DNA of 64,000 nucleotides, taken from assembly GCA_945881735.1 (NCBI GenBank), contig CAMCVF010000002.1, positions 124,001 through 188,000 on the forward strand, given 5' to 3'. Each line of letters begins with the position of its first letter. Positions within the stretch are counted from its first letter, which is position 1. The translations under genes were made by a program, and so were the position numbers. Origin of the DNA: Methylotenera oryzisoli (GTDB lineage: Bacteria; Pseudomonadota; Gammaproteobacteria; Burkholderiales; Methylophilaceae). The notes beneath the pieces were generated by a model that was not told where the DNA came from, did not search any database, and worked only from the letters and a program-made list of their open reading frames with translations. Of this stretch, positions 49,443 through 59,293 are shown in pieces.

Positions 49443-51735
49443 TTCCTTTTGCCAACACCTCTCTGTTACCATTACTTTGCATCGAGGAAACCAATCCTGC
49501 GCGCTCCATGTCTTCAATTAATCTTGCAGCACGGTTATAGCCAATCCGAAGTTGTCGCTGAACCAATGAAATACTGGCGCGACGACTAGTTAACACGATA
49601 TTAACCGCCTCATCGTAAAGCGGATCCTTCTCTGCGACGTCTTCACTACTAAACTCACCAGGCTCTCCACCCTCTGTTTCGTTGGTCAAAATGCCTTCAA
49701 TATAGTTTGGCTCACCCATGGCTTTTAAATGATTCACCACTTGGTGCACCTCATGATCAGACACAAACGCACCGTGAATACGCATGGGGTAACCAGTACC
49801 GGGCGGCATGTACAACATATCACCCTGACCTAGTAACGCTTCAGCGCCCATTTGGTCTAGTATGGTTCGCGAATCAATTTTGCTGGATACTTGAAAGGAG
49901 ATACGCGTTGGCACATTAGCCTTGATCAAGCCCGTAATCACATCCACCGATGGGCGCTGCGTTGCCAACACCAAATGAATACCAGAAGCACGGGCTTTTT
50001 GCGCCAAACGTGCAATTAATTCTTCTACTTTTTTGCCAACAACCATCATCAAATCAGCCAACTCATCAATCACTACAACAATAAGCGGCATTTCTTCTAA
50101 TGGCTCTGGCGCATCTGGCGTAATACTAAATGGATGCGGAATTTTTTCACCGGCTTTATCGGCATCTTTAATTTTTTGGTTATAGCCCCCTAGGTTACGC
50201 ACGCCAAGGCTAGACATGAGCTTATAGCGTCGCTCCATTTCATTCACACACCAATTCAATGCATTGGCTGCTTGACGCATATCGGTTACCACTGGCGCTA
50301 GTAAATGCGGAATACCTTCATACACTGAAAGCTCTAGCATTTTGGGGTCAATCAGAATCATACGTACTTGCGATGCATCGGCTTTATACAGCCAACTTAA
50401 AATAAGCGCATTAATAGCAACCGATTTACCAGAACCTGTTGTACCCGCCACTAACACATGCGGCATTTTGGCCAAATCAGCCACCGCCGGTTTACCCGCA
50501 ATATCTTTACCTAAACAAATCGCCAATGGTGAATTCACGTTGGCATAGGCTTGGCTACTCATAATTTCGGACAAATAGACAATTTGCCGTTTTGGGTTGG
50601 GTATTTCTAGACCCATATAAGTCTTACCGGGAATCGTTTCTACCACGCGCACACTGGCAACCGACAGAGCACGCGCTAAATCTTTAACTAAATTAGTGAC
50701 TTGGCTACCTTTTACTCCAGCGGCAGGCTCAAGTTCATAACGCGTAATCACAGGCCCAGGCTGGGCAGAAAGTACTTTTACCTCAATGCCAAAATCCATT
50801 AATTTGCGCTCAATTAAGCGCGAGGTAAAATCCAAGGTTTCGGCTGAAGGCAATTCCACCACATTATTAGCAACATCCAGTAGATGTAGAGGCGGCAAAG
50901 TTGAATCTAAATCGGTTACAAATAGTGTTGTTTGCTTTTCTTTTTGTACCCGTTCGCTCTGCGCAATCTCAATTACCGGTGCTTTAATCTCAACGGGCAA
51001 ACGATCTTCTGTACGTTTACGTTCTGCTTCTACAAACTCCTCACGTTTTTGCACAACGGCTTTACCCGCTTTTCTATCTTGCCAATCGTGGAATTTGTTA
51101 TAAAACAAATCGTAAGCGGCGATTATATTTTTACCTAAATTTTCGGCAATCATAATCCAAGACCAGCCAGTAAACAGGCTAAAACCGACAGCAAGTAGCA
51201 GAAGTAGTAGCATGGTGGAGCCAGTAAAACCAAACATGCTACGCAATGCGCCATCCACAGCATTACCTAACATGCCACCGCTAGTCAACGGCAAACTGGC
51301 TGGCAAGCTGATTAAATGCCCCGCTTCTAAAGCGCATGAAGAAATCAGTAGTAAGAAAAAACCGACTAAATTGAATAGTAAAAATGGACGCTCTGAAATC
51401 GTCAATTCTAAGCGTAAATAAATCAGCCACATGCTATAGAAAGCTAAAACCACCAACCACCATGCTGAAAAGCCAAATAAATACAACAGCATATCGGCAA
51501 TCCAAGCGCCTACCGCCCCCCCTGAATTTTGAATAACGGCGTTATCAGAAGCCATGTGTGACCATGATGGATCTTGATTGTTATAGCTGATTAAAATGAC
51601 GGCAAGATATAATCCAACTAACACCAAGCCTAGCCACCACGCTTCACGCACAAGGCTGGCGCCGTGTTGTTGGGATGGACTAGGTGGCGATTGCAAACGA
51701 CCATTTACTGCTGGAGATTTTTTATTAAAAAACAA
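49426..51735 (-). CDS. ftsK: DNA translocase FtsK
   Basis: A 769-residue divisome-linked DNA pump that resolves chromosome dimers at dif with XerCD. Four N-terminal membrane spans (about 30-200) are followed by a short linker. The motor domain has Walker [21 protein letters not shown] and Walker [19 protein letters not shown]. The C-terminal winged-helix gamma domain, which reads polar KOPS sequences, starts [20 protein letters not shown]. Length is that of the short-linker FtsK/SpoIIIE type. It is the first gene of a unit with lolA. Upstream lies the dps remnant, then the divergent trxB. Confidence 0.95.
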   Translation of the reverse strand: MFFNKKSPAVNGRLQSPPSPSQQHGASLVREAWWLGLVLVGLYLAVILISYNNQDPSWSHMASDNAVIQNSGGAVGAWIADMLLYLFGFSAWWLVVLAFYSMWLIYLRLELTISERPFLLFNLVGFFLLLISSCALEAGHLISLPASLPLTSGGMLGNAVDGALRSMFGFTGSTMLLLLLLAVGFSLFTGWSWIMIAENLGKNIIAAYDLFYNKFHDWQDRKAGKAVVQKREEFVEAERKRTEDRLPVEIKAPVIEIAQSERVQKEKQTTLFVTDLDSTLPPLHLLDVANNVVELPSAETLDFTSRLIERKLMDFGIEVKVLSAQPGPVITRYELEPAAGVKGSQVTNLVKDLARALSVASVRVVETIPGKTYMGLEIPNPKRQIVYLSEIMSSQAYANVNSPLAICLGKDIAGKPAVADLAKMPHVLVAGTTGSGKSVAINALILSWLYKADASQVRMILIDPKMLELSVYEGIPHLLAPVVTDMRQAANALNWCVNEMERRYKLMSSLGVRNLGGYNQKIKDADKAGEKIPHPFSITPDAPEPLEEMPLIVVVIDELADLMMVVGKKVEELIARLAQKARASGIHLVLATQRPSVDVITGLIKANVPTRISFQVSSKIDSRTILDQMGAEALLGQGDMLYMPPGTGYPMRIHGAFVSDHEVHQVVNHLKAMGEPNYIEGILTNETEGGEPGEFSSEDVAEKDPLYDEAVNIVLTSRRASISLVQRQLRIGYNRAARLIEDMERAGLVSSMQSNGNREVLAKGNASAD

Positions 51736-51870
51736 ACTGTTAGAAACCTATGATGTTAAAACCTAATTTTATTTATTATAGCAAAATCATATTGAACAAA
51801 GCATGTCAAATTTCGTTAATTAAATTAATATTTAGACAATTTATAGCAAGCAAATTAATATGATATTCAA

Positions 51871-52060
51871 ATGGGAGTAGCAAATTAATAAAGGCATTAA
51901 GGAAAAAGACAGAAAAATAATTGCAAAAGGTTTATCGCATTTATTAGCCGATACCTATAGCTTATATTTAAAACCTACTATTTCTATTGGAGTTTCACAG
52001 GCCCAATTTTTAATACATTTTGGATGTTGCTTAACTTGCTTGAAAATAACTTAAGCAAAG
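51871..52060 (+). pseudogene. dps: Remnant of a Dps (DNA protection during starvation) gene
   Basis: In the gap before trxB the plus strand reads GIKEKDRKIIAKGLSHLLAD then TYSLYLK, the N-terminus of bacterial Dps. After a one-base frameshift it continues KTYYFYWSFTGPIFNTFWML, which aligns with the family motif [20 protein letters not shown]. Ferroxidase-site histidines are replaced by tyrosine (C-to-T changes) and the remaining two thirds of the gene are absent. The start codon frame is also disrupted by TAA. Dps stores iron and protects DNA in stationary phase. The remaining bases of 51736-52146 hold the ftsK and trxB promoters only. Confidence 0.8.
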
Positions 52061-52116
52061 AAAAGAATATTTTAATTGCCAGCTTGAAAAACTGGCGTAT
52101 GTCCTTATTTTAATGA

Positions 52117-53097
<981 letters not shown>

Positions 53098-53127
53098 GAA
53101 TCATTTTGAAAAAACGTTCTAACATCT

Positions 53128-53153
53128 GTCATTCTCGCTTTGGCGAAAATGAC
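53128..53153. repeat. Hairpin after trxB, REP-like palindrome
   Basis: GTCATTCTCGC (53128-53138) pairs with GCGAAAATGAC (53143-53153) around a TTTG loop, with one mismatch. The core resembles the short extragenic palindromes with the pattern GTCATTC-CGC found in many proteobacterial genomes. It lies 30 bases after the trxB stop and could act as terminator or mRNA stabiliser. Only one copy is visible in this window. Confidence 0.5.
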
Positions 53154-53206
53154 GATACACTATTTTTTGGGGAAAGCATTTTAGGATTAAATTACCTTAG
53201 ACTCTT

Positions 53207-53878
53207 ATGACAAATGCAAAATCATTACTCAAAAATAGTGTAATTGCGACCAATGCTATACCACTCACAAAAGTCCAAGCCAAAGCCATCAAAACTGAGC
53301 TTGAGAAAATAAAACAAGAAAAAATTGATGTATTAAAAAAATCAGAAATACCCGCTATAGAACAAGATAAACACTTGTTTTTAGAAGCCGTTAAAAACAC
53401 ACGCCCATTAAATATAGACGTGCCATTTACCGAAAAAACCTACCCCAAACCTGTTGCCAAACAATTTATCCGCGACGAAAAACAAGCTCTAAGAGATAGC
53501 TTAAGCGATGACTTCTACCCCGCACACGAGCTAGAAAGCGGCGAAGAACTGCTTTACTTGCGCACAGGCCAATCGCCCAGCATATTAACCAAACTGCGCC
53601 GCGGATTTTGGGTGGTGCAAGCACAAATTGATTTACACGGATTAATCTCTGACGAAGCAAGAGAATATGTGGCGGAATTTTTAAGCAGTTGCAAAAAGAA
53701 AAACATTCGCTGTGTACGTATTGTGCATGGCAAAGGCCTAGGCTCACGTAACCGCGAACCCGTTTTAAAACATAAACTGCGTAATTGGTTAATTCAAAAA
53801 GATGAAGTGATTGCATATGCTCAGGCTAAGCCAGAGGATGGTGGTAGTGGTGCAGTAATTGTTTTGCTTAAAGCTTAA
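53207..53878 (+). CDS. Smr-domain protein (SmrA-like)
   Basis: A 223-residue protein with a C-terminal Smr (MutS2-related) domain: QIDLHGLISDEAREYVAEFL carries the DLHG motif, and the later RIVHGKGLGSRNREPVLKHK carries the HGKG motif with the LRNWL end. Smr domains nick or cleave nucleic acid. The N-terminal about 100 residues are charged and probably flexible, as in proteobacterial SmrA/YdaL-type proteins. It starts at ATG 53207, about 110 bases after trxB, past the hairpin. The substrate (DNA or RNA) is not established for this type. Confidence 0.88.
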   Translation: MTNAKSLLKNSVIATNAIPLTKVQAKAIKTELEKIKQEKIDVLKKSEIPAIEQDKHLFLEAVKNTRPLNIDVPFTEKTYPKPVAKQFIRDEKQALRDSLSDDFYPAHELESGEELLYLRTGQSPSILTKLRRGFWVVQAQIDLHGLISDEAREYVAEFLSSCKKKNIRCVRIVHGKGLGSRNREPVLKHKLRNWLIQKDEVIAYAQAKPEDGGSGAVIVLLKA

Positions 53879-54005
53879 TTTACTGATATTTTAGGGTAAT
53901 GATTAGGATTTAAGTAAATTGCTTGGATCAGTTAGCCATCAAATATAGTTAGATTAATTTAATGAACAAAAAAGTAGACTCTAAAACCATTCATTCTGCT
54001 TTTAT

Positions 54006-54485
54006 CTACAACCCCAAATCACTCAAACTCGCATGTTCATCTGGCCTGCGACCTAATGACCAAAAGAATTTACGCTCGGTTTCTTTAATTGGCAAATCGT
54101 TAATACTGGCATAGCGAAATTCCATTAATCCGTTGGCATCAAATTGCCAATTTTCGTTGCCGTAGCTTCTAAACCAGCTCCCTGCATCATCATGCCATTC
54201 GTAAGCAAATCTCACGGCAATACGGTTTCCATCAAATGCCCATAACTCTTTAATTAGGCGATACTCAAGCTCTTTCGCCCATTTTCGAGTTAAGAATTCC
54301 AAAATTTGCGCGCGACTTTTGGGGAATTCAGCGCGATTGCGCCATTGTGAGTCTTGCGTGTAGGCCATTGAAACGCGTTGGGGGTCGCGACTATTCCAGC
54401 CATCTTCTGCCATGCGTACTTTTTTAATCGCGCTGTCGCGTGTGAATGGTGGAACTGGTGGGCGAAATTCTATATTTTCTGACAT
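54006..54485 (-). CDS. DUF1348 (SnoaL/NTF2-like) protein
   Basis: A 159-residue small protein of the DUF1348 family with an NTF2-like cone fold. Marks: [60 protein letters not shown] and the C-terminal [15 protein letters not shown]. Its function is unknown; the fold often binds small hydrophobic ligands. I use the second ATG (54485, [10 protein letters not shown]), which fits family N-termini; the first at 54491 adds two residues. The 53879-54005 stretch upstream on the plus strand holds nothing I recognise. Confidence 0.85.
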   Translation of the reverse strand: MSENIEFRPPVPPFTRDSAIKKVRMAEDGWNSRDPQRVSMAYTQDSQWRNRAEFPKSRAQILEFLTRKWAKELEYRLIKELWAFDGNRIAVRFAYEWHDDAGSWFRSYGNENWQFDANGLMEFRYASINDLPIKETERKFFWSLGRRPDEHASLSDLGL

Positions 54486-54641
54486 TTGCATCTCATTTTA
54501 AATTGATTTTATGGTTTAAAGTGCAAGGTGTAAGGAACACAAAAACCGGAATGTACATATGCTTGAAACGTAGAGTACATCAGGATTTCGAGTAGGTTTT
54601 ATTTAAGTGCTGGAACTCCGCAATTTTTCCATAAAATTGAT

Positions 54642-56483
54642 TTACTGCTCGCCTAAGAAACCGCCACTTTGATGCGCCCATAAACTAGCATACAAGCCAC
54701 CTAGCTTAAGTAATTCGGCATGACTTCCCTGTTCAATAATATTGCCATTATCCAGTACAATTAATTTATCCATTGCGGCAATGGTTGAAAGCCTGTGCGC
54801 GATGGCGACGACTGTTTTTCCTTGCATCAAATTATTCAAGCTAGCTTGAATCACGGTTTCTACTTCTGAATCCAGCGCGCTGGTAGCTTCATCTAATAAT
54901 AAAATCGGCGCATCTTTTAGCATCACGCGTGCAATTGCAATACGCTGGCGCTGGCCGCCAGAAAGCTTTACACCACGCTCGCCTACATGGCAATCGTAGC
55001 CTGTTCTGCCTTTTACATCACTTAAATTGAGTATAAATTCATGCGCTTCGGCGCGTTTGGCAGCGGAAATCATTTCTTCTTCTGTGGCATCTGGGCGACC
55101 ATATAAAATATTATCGCGCACACTTCGGTGTAGCAATGACGTATCTTGCGTGACCATACCAATACTAGCGCGTAAAGAGTTTTGTGTGACAGCATTAATA
55201 TTTTGCTGATCAATCAAAATACGGCCTGCTTCAACGTCATAAAAACGCAGTAGCAGATTAACAATGGTAGATTTTCCAGCACCAGAGCGCCCTACCAGCC
55301 CGACTTTTTCGCCTGCGTTAATGATTAAATTAAGATTTTTTAATACTTGTTTATGTTGGTGAGGTAGTACTTTGCCATAATTAAAATTCACCGAATCAAA
55401 AACCACTTCGCCTTTCTTCACTAATAATAGTTTCGCATCTGTTGCATCATTAATATTATTGTGCATGGTGAGTGTGTCCATACCATCTTGTACAGTTCCA
55501 ACTTGCTCATAAAGCGATGTCATTTCCCACATCACCCAATGCGAAACTCCATTAAGGCGCAAGGCCATGGCTGTTGCCGCTGCCACTCCACCCACCGAGA
55601 CCTCGCCAATACTCCATAGCCACAAAGCAGTTAGGCCGGTTGCAATAATCAATAACATATTGAGTATATGATTGACAATTTCGACAGAGCTAACCAATTG
55701 CATTTGCCCATGAACGTTGCCTAAAAAGGTCTGCATAGCATGCTTGGCATAGCTCGCCTCACGCCCTGCATGGCTAAATAATTTTACCGTGCTGATGTTT
55801 GTGTAAGCATCTGTAATGCGGCCTGTCATCAAGCTACGCGCATCGGCCTGGTGTTGCGATGTTTTGCTTAATTTAGGCACAAAATAACTTAGTGATGCCA
55901 CGTAACATGCCAGCCAAACCAAAAATGGAATGGTAATAAGCGGATTAAAATAACCGACAATGCTGACCATGGTACCAAAATACACAATCACGTAAATCAT
56001 GATATCGGCCACAATAAACCATACATCGCGCACGGCCAGCGCAGTTTGCATCACTTTTGTTGCCACCCGCCCTGCAAACTCGTCTTGGTAAAAACTCATA
56101 CTTTGATTCAACATTAGGCGGTGGAAATTCCAGCGCAGGCGCATGGGGAAATTGCCAGCCAATGCTTGATGTTTGAATAAAGTTTGCAACACAATAAAAA
56201 GCGTACTCAGTAACAACACGCCAGCTAGAATCATTAAGCGATTACCCTCTTGCTGCCATAACAGTTGCGGCGGAATAGTGCTTAACCAATCCACCACTTT
56301 ACCCATCATGGCGAATAATAAGGCCTCAAACGCGCCAATTAAGCCTGTAAAAATAGTCATGCCCAATAAAAATAGGCGCATGCCTTGTGTGCAATCGCAG
56401 ACAAATTGCCAAAAATTTTTAGGTGGTGTAGTGATTAATGCATCAGGGAAAGGCTTGGCTAGGTTTTGAAACCATTTATACAT
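54642..56483 (-). CDS. ABC transporter, fused permease and ATPase
   Basis: A 613-residue half-transporter of the MsbA/multidrug exporter type. Six membrane spans occupy about residues 30-330, with the coupling segment DEFAGRVATKVMQTALAVRD. The ATPase domain has Walker A GRSGAGKSTIVNLLLRFYD, signature GVKLSGGQRQRIAIARVML, Walker B ILLLDEATSALDSE and the switch histidine in VAIAHRLST. It should act as a homodimer. The substrate is unknown; relatives are annotated as lipid A or multidrug exporters. The 145-base gap before ispF and the 150-base gap after this gene show no further gene. Confidence 0.9.
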   Translation of the reverse strand: MYKWFQNLAKPFPDALITTPPKNFWQFVCDCTQGMRLFLLGMTIFTGLIGAFEALLFAMMGKVVDWLSTIPPQLLWQQEGNRLMILAGVLLLSTLFIVLQTLFKHQALAGNFPMRLRWNFHRLMLNQSMSFYQDEFAGRVATKVMQTALAVRDVWFIVADIMIYVIVYFGTMVSIVGYFNPLITIPFLVWLACYVASLSYFVPKLSKTSQHQADARSLMTGRITDAYTNISTVKLFSHAGREASYAKHAMQTFLGNVHGQMQLVSSVEIVNHILNMLLIIATGLTALWLWSIGEVSVGGVAAATAMALRLNGVSHWVMWEMTSLYEQVGTVQDGMDTLTMHNNINDATDAKLLLVKKGEVVFDSVNFNYGKVLPHQHKQVLKNLNLIINAGEKVGLVGRSGAGKSTIVNLLLRFYDVEAGRILIDQQNINAVTQNSLRASIGMVTQDTSLLHRSVRDNILYGRPDATEEEMISAAKRAEAHEFILNLSDVKGRTGYDCHVGERGVKLSGGQRQRIAIARVMLKDAPILLLDEATSALDSEVETVIQASLNNLMQGKTVVAIAHRLSTIAAMDKLIVLDNGNIIEQGSHAELLKLGGLYASLWAHQSGGFLGEQ

Positions 56484-56629
56484 GAGAGTTTTAATTATTT
56501 TCTGTAAAAAAGATTATTGCCTATACAAGTGACAATTTAAAGAATAGTGCGAGATTAAAAGGTTGCTGTTCGAATTCATATTTTAACCATCATTCTGTGC
56601 TTGACGATCAATGAGGGAGTTTGAGTTTT

Positions 56630-57115
56630 TTATTCTGGTAGCTTAACAATAATCGTGCAAACAGCTTCTGCCGCAATACCTTCGCCGCGGCCTGTAAAGC
56701 CTAGCTTTTCGGTAGTGGTGGCTTTTACATTCACCTCAGTCAACTCAATTTGGCAATCGGCTGCAATATTGGCGCACATTCGCGCCGTATGAGGTGAAAG
56801 CTTAGGCGCTTCGCAAATCACGGTAGCATCAATATTATTCACGACATATTTTTTATCGTGCAAAAGTGCCACAACATGCCGCAACAATACGCGTGAATCC
56901 AAATTTTTATAGGTGTTATCACTTGGCGGAAAATGCTTGCCAATATCGCCCATCCCTGCTGCGCCTAATAGCGCATCACATATCGCATGCAATAAAACAT
57001 CGGCATCTGAATGTCCATCCAAGCCTTTATTGTGAGGCACATCTACTCCGCCAATAATACATTTTCTGCCAACAACTAAGGCATGCACATCCAAACCGTG
57101 ACCTATCCGTATCAT
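56630..57115 (-). CDS. ispF: 2-C-methyl-D-erythritol 2,4-cyclodiphosphate synthase
   Basis: Fifth enzyme of the MEP isoprenoid route, 161 residues, forming a trimer with zinc. The metal ligands Asp9 and His11 are in RIGHGLDVHALV, and the third in HNKGLDGHSDADVLLHAICD. The GDIGKHFPPSD motif and the C-terminal KATTTEKLGFTGRGEGIAAE are intact. It overlaps the end of ispD by four bases (ATGA type), so the two are translationally coupled. Confidence 0.96.
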   Translation of the reverse strand: MIRIGHGLDVHALVVGRKCIIGGVDVPHNKGLDGHSDADVLLHAICDALLGAAGMGDIGKHFPPSDNTYKNLDSRVLLRHVVALLHDKKYVVNNIDATVICEAPKLSPHTARMCANIAADCQIELTEVNVKATTTEKLGFTGRGEGIAAEAVCTIIVKLPE

Positions 57116-57813
57116 GCGTTACCTTTTGATTTTTCTGAATTCAATAATGCTTCTAATAATACTAAATCTTGCGGATAAGTGATTTTTAAATTGCGTAACT
57201 CGCCTTGTACCAATATTGGTTTTAATCCTAGTGCTTCAATCGCTTCCGATTCATCTGTGACACTATCGCCAAATTGGCTTAATGCATTTTTTAAAGTTAG
57301 AAATCGAAACATTTGCGGCGTTTGCGCTTGCCATAAATTAGCGCGCGAAATGGTTTGCGCCACCTTCTGATTATCAAGCGATTGCTTTAACGTATCCGCT
57401 ACAGGCAAAGCCAATAAACCACCTACTGCGTCATGCTCTAATATACCAATTAAATGGCTAAGCAAATCATTAGTTAAACCAGGCCTTGCCGCATCATGCA
57501 CCAATATCCAATCATCACCTTGCAATGCTGGTTCAATCGCGTTGAGGGTATTTAAAACTGTTTCGGCACGCGTTGCGCCGCCCGTATAATGCAAATGAAG
57601 ACGGCTTTCTGGCTCTAAGGTCAGGCTACGCCAAAAATCATCTTCAGGATTCAATGCAACATGAATCGCCGCAATGCGCGGATGATTAAAGAAAATTTGA
57701 ATACAATGCGAAATCATTGGCATGCCACATAGCGCAATATATTGCTTGGGCAATACATTCACCATACGTTTTCCAACGCCAGCAGCAGGGATAATTACAT
57801 GAAAAAACGCCAT
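57112..57813 (-). CDS. ispD: 2-C-methyl-D-erythritol 4-phosphate cytidylyltransferase
   Basis: Third enzyme of the MEP route, 233 residues. The CTP-binding loop VIIPAAGVGKRMVNVLPKQY, the WILVHDAARPGLTNDLL motif and GLLALPVADTLK are all present. The start is ATG 57813 (MAFFHVIIPAAG), and no other start lies between it and the CTP loop. Just upstream in the same frame is a three-codon mini-ORF (Met-Leu-Lys-stop). The ATG lies in the arm of a perfect hairpin and has no clear Shine-Dalgarno sequence, which is unusual. ispF follows with a 4-base overlap. Confidence 0.95.
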   Translation of the reverse strand: MAFFHVIIPAAGVGKRMVNVLPKQYIALCGMPMISHCIQIFFNHPRIAAIHVALNPEDDFWRSLTLEPESRLHLHYTGGATRAETVLNTLNAIEPALQGDDWILVHDAARPGLTNDLLSHLIGILEHDAVGGLLALPVADTLKQSLDNQKVAQTISRANLWQAQTPQMFRFLTLKNALSQFGDSVTDESEAIEALGLKPILVQGELRNLKITYPQDLVLLEALLNSEKSKGNA

Positions 57814-57835
57814 GCTTTATTTTAGCATGGCGTTT
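57805..57835 (-). terminator. Terminator-like hairpin overlapping the ispD start codon
   Basis: On the minus strand AAACGCCATGCT (57816-57824 side reversed, arms 57824-57835 and 57805-57816) forms a perfect 12-bp stem with a 7-base AAAATAA loop. The second arm runs into six T residues. It lies about 90 bases after the amt stop, so it can end the amt transcript, yet its second arm contains the ispD ATG and its T-run encodes Phe-Phe. The first arm carries the ATG of the mini-ORF. Confidence 0.8.
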
Positions 57836-57869
57836 ATTTAGAGATAAAACTTATAATAATTATTTAGTT

Positions 57870-57934
57870 AATCATCAGAGTTAATGCTGAACTTAAAATC
57901 ATCAGCTGTTTCCCCGAAACTAATTAATCATCAG
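57870..57934. repeat. Three spaced copies of AATCATCAG at the amt 3' end
   Basis: AATCATCAG occurs at 57870-57878, 57897-57905 and 57926-57934, spaced 27 and 29 bases. The last copy encodes the end of amt (Asp-Asp-stop). The others lie just downstream, where another frame reads ETADDFKFSINSDD before a stop. It may mark a small duplication or a former longer C-terminus. Confidence 0.35.
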
Positions 57935-59114
57935 CAGTGGCACTGATTTTGTGAATACTAATATCGGCGCCATCGTATTCTTCTTCAGCACTCATGCGAA
58001 TACCACTTAACATTTTAAGCGAACCGTACACAATATAACCACCAGCCAAAGCAATACAAACGCCCAAGCCTGTTCCAATTAATTGCGACATAAAACTCAC
58101 ACCGCCCATTCCGCCTAAGGATTTTGCACCAAATATGCCAGCGGCAATGCCACCCCATGCACCACATAAGCCATGTAGAGGCCACACGCCTAACACGTCA
58201 TCAATTTTTAAGCGATTTTGCGTTAAATTAAATGCCCACACAAATAAGCCACCTGCCACCACACCTGTTGCTAACGCGCCCATCGGATGCATCACATCAG
58301 ATCCCGCACACACCGCAACCAAACCAGCTAAGGGGCCATTATGCACAAAGCCAGGGTCATTTTTGCCGATTAACAAAGCCGCTAACGTGCCGCCAACCAA
58401 TGCCATTAGTGAGTTAACTGCCACCAAGCCCGAAATACCTTGTAACGCTTGTGCTGACATTACATTAAAACCAAACCAGCCCACTGTAAGAATCCATGCG
58501 CCTAATGCTAAAAATGGAATATTGGAAGGCGGATACGCATGTAAGCGACCATCTTTGCCGTAACGTCCTGTGCGAGCACCCAGTAAAATAACCGCCGCTA
58601 ACGCAATCCAACCGCCCATGGCATGCACCACCACAGAGCCAGCAAAATCATGAAACTTTGCGCCAAAACTAGCTAATAACCAATCCTGAAAACCGTAATG
58701 GCTATTCCAAACAATACCTTCAAAAAACGGATACACAAAACCGACAATTAAAAACGTGGCGGCCACTTGTGGGTTAAATTTAGCGCGCTCGGCAATACCG
58801 CCAGAAACGATGGCGGGAATAGCGGCGGCAAAAGTGAGCAAGAAAAAGAATTTGACTAAATCGAAACCATTTTTAGCAGCTAGAATTTCAGCACCGCTGT
58901 AAAAGCTAACGCCGTAAGCAATGCTGTAGCCGATAAAAAAATAAGCGATAGTCGAAATTGAAAAATCGACCATAATTTTAACCAGCGCATTAACCTGATT
59001 TTTACTACGTACTGTGCCCACCTCTAAAAAGGCGAAGCCTGCATGCATTGCCAGGACCATAATGGCGCCTAACAACACAAATAAAACATCATTCGCCGAA
59101 ACGAGTGCATCCAT
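57924..59114 (-). CDS. amt: Ammonium transporter
   Basis: Amt/Rh-family ammonium channel with about eleven spans and no signal peptide. Motifs: MHAGFAFLEVGTVRSKN with the channel-lining residues in the first spans, DFAGSVVVHAMGGWIALAAV with the first of the twin histidines, and WPLHGLCGAWGGIAAGIFG with the second. I choose the ATG at 59114 (396 residues) because GGGGA lies a few bases upstream; the track start at 59183 lies near the inferred transcription start. A sigma-54 promoter and two NtrC-like sites lie upstream, so expression should rise under nitrogen limitation. No glnK gene is adjacent. Confidence 0.93.
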   Translation of the reverse strand: MDALVSANDVLFVLLGAIMVLAMHAGFAFLEVGTVRSKNQVNALVKIMVDFSISTIAYFFIGYSIAYGVSFYSGAEILAAKNGFDLVKFFFLLTFAAAIPAIVSGGIAERAKFNPQVAATFLIVGFVYPFFEGIVWNSHYGFQDWLLASFGAKFHDFAGSVVVHAMGGWIALAAVILLGARTGRYGKDGRLHAYPPSNIPFLALGAWILTVGWFGFNVMSAQALQGISGLVAVNSLMALVGGTLAALLIGKNDPGFVHNGPLAGLVAVCAGSDVMHPMGALATGVVAGGLFVWAFNLTQNRLKIDDVLGVWPLHGLCGAWGGIAAGIFGAKSLGGMGGVSFMSQLIGTGLGVCIALAGGYIVYGSLKMLSGIRMSAEEEYDGADISIHKISATADD

Positions 59115-59170
59115 TTTTATCCCCAAATAATAATTAATTGTTGTCATACAGTACAAAAACAGGGCATTAC

Positions 59171-59187
59171 AAGCAAAAATCAAGCCA
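59171..59187 (-). promoter_or_regulatory. Sigma-54 (RpoN) promoter of amt
   Basis: Minus strand: TGGCTTGATTTTTGCTT. The invariant GG and GC are exactly ten bases apart, as sigma-54 requires, and the TGGC and TTGC blocks match consensus. The inferred transcription start is near 59160, about 45 bases before the amt ATG at 59114. Confidence 0.75.
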
Positions 59188-59237
59188 TTTATGAAATATT
59201 GATTATAAAGGGATTTTTTTGAGCGTTATCGTTATTT

Positions 59238-59254
59238 TGCACAATATTAGTGCG
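59238..59254 (-). promoter_or_regulatory. NtrC-like enhancer site 1
   Basis: TGCACAATATTAGTGCG (plus-strand reading) fits the 17-base NtrC pattern TGCAC-N7-GTGCA in nine of ten arm positions. Its centre lies about 85 bases upstream of the inferred amt start, a usual enhancer distance. Confidence 0.65.
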
Positions 59255-59267
59255 ATGCACAATTTGC

Positions 59268-59284
59268 AGCACTCATTTTGTGCA
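59268..59284 (-). promoter_or_regulatory. NtrC-like enhancer site 2
   Basis: AGCACTCATTTTGTGCA (plus-strand reading) fits TGCAC-N7-GTGCA in nine of ten arm positions. Its centre is 30 bases from site 1, near three helical turns, so two dimers could bind on the same DNA face. It ends ten bases before the next gene. Confidence 0.65.
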
Positions 59285-59293
59285 AATTGTTAG

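Noticed and set aside
53962-54113. Plus-strand frame starting MNKKVDSKTIHS
   Set aside because: It runs into the DUF1348 gene on the opposite strand and mirrors its codons; no ribosome site.
54492-54641. Gap downstream of the ABC exporter gene with repeated GTACAT
   Set aside because: Two short GTACAT copies only; no gene, terminator or repeat could be supported.
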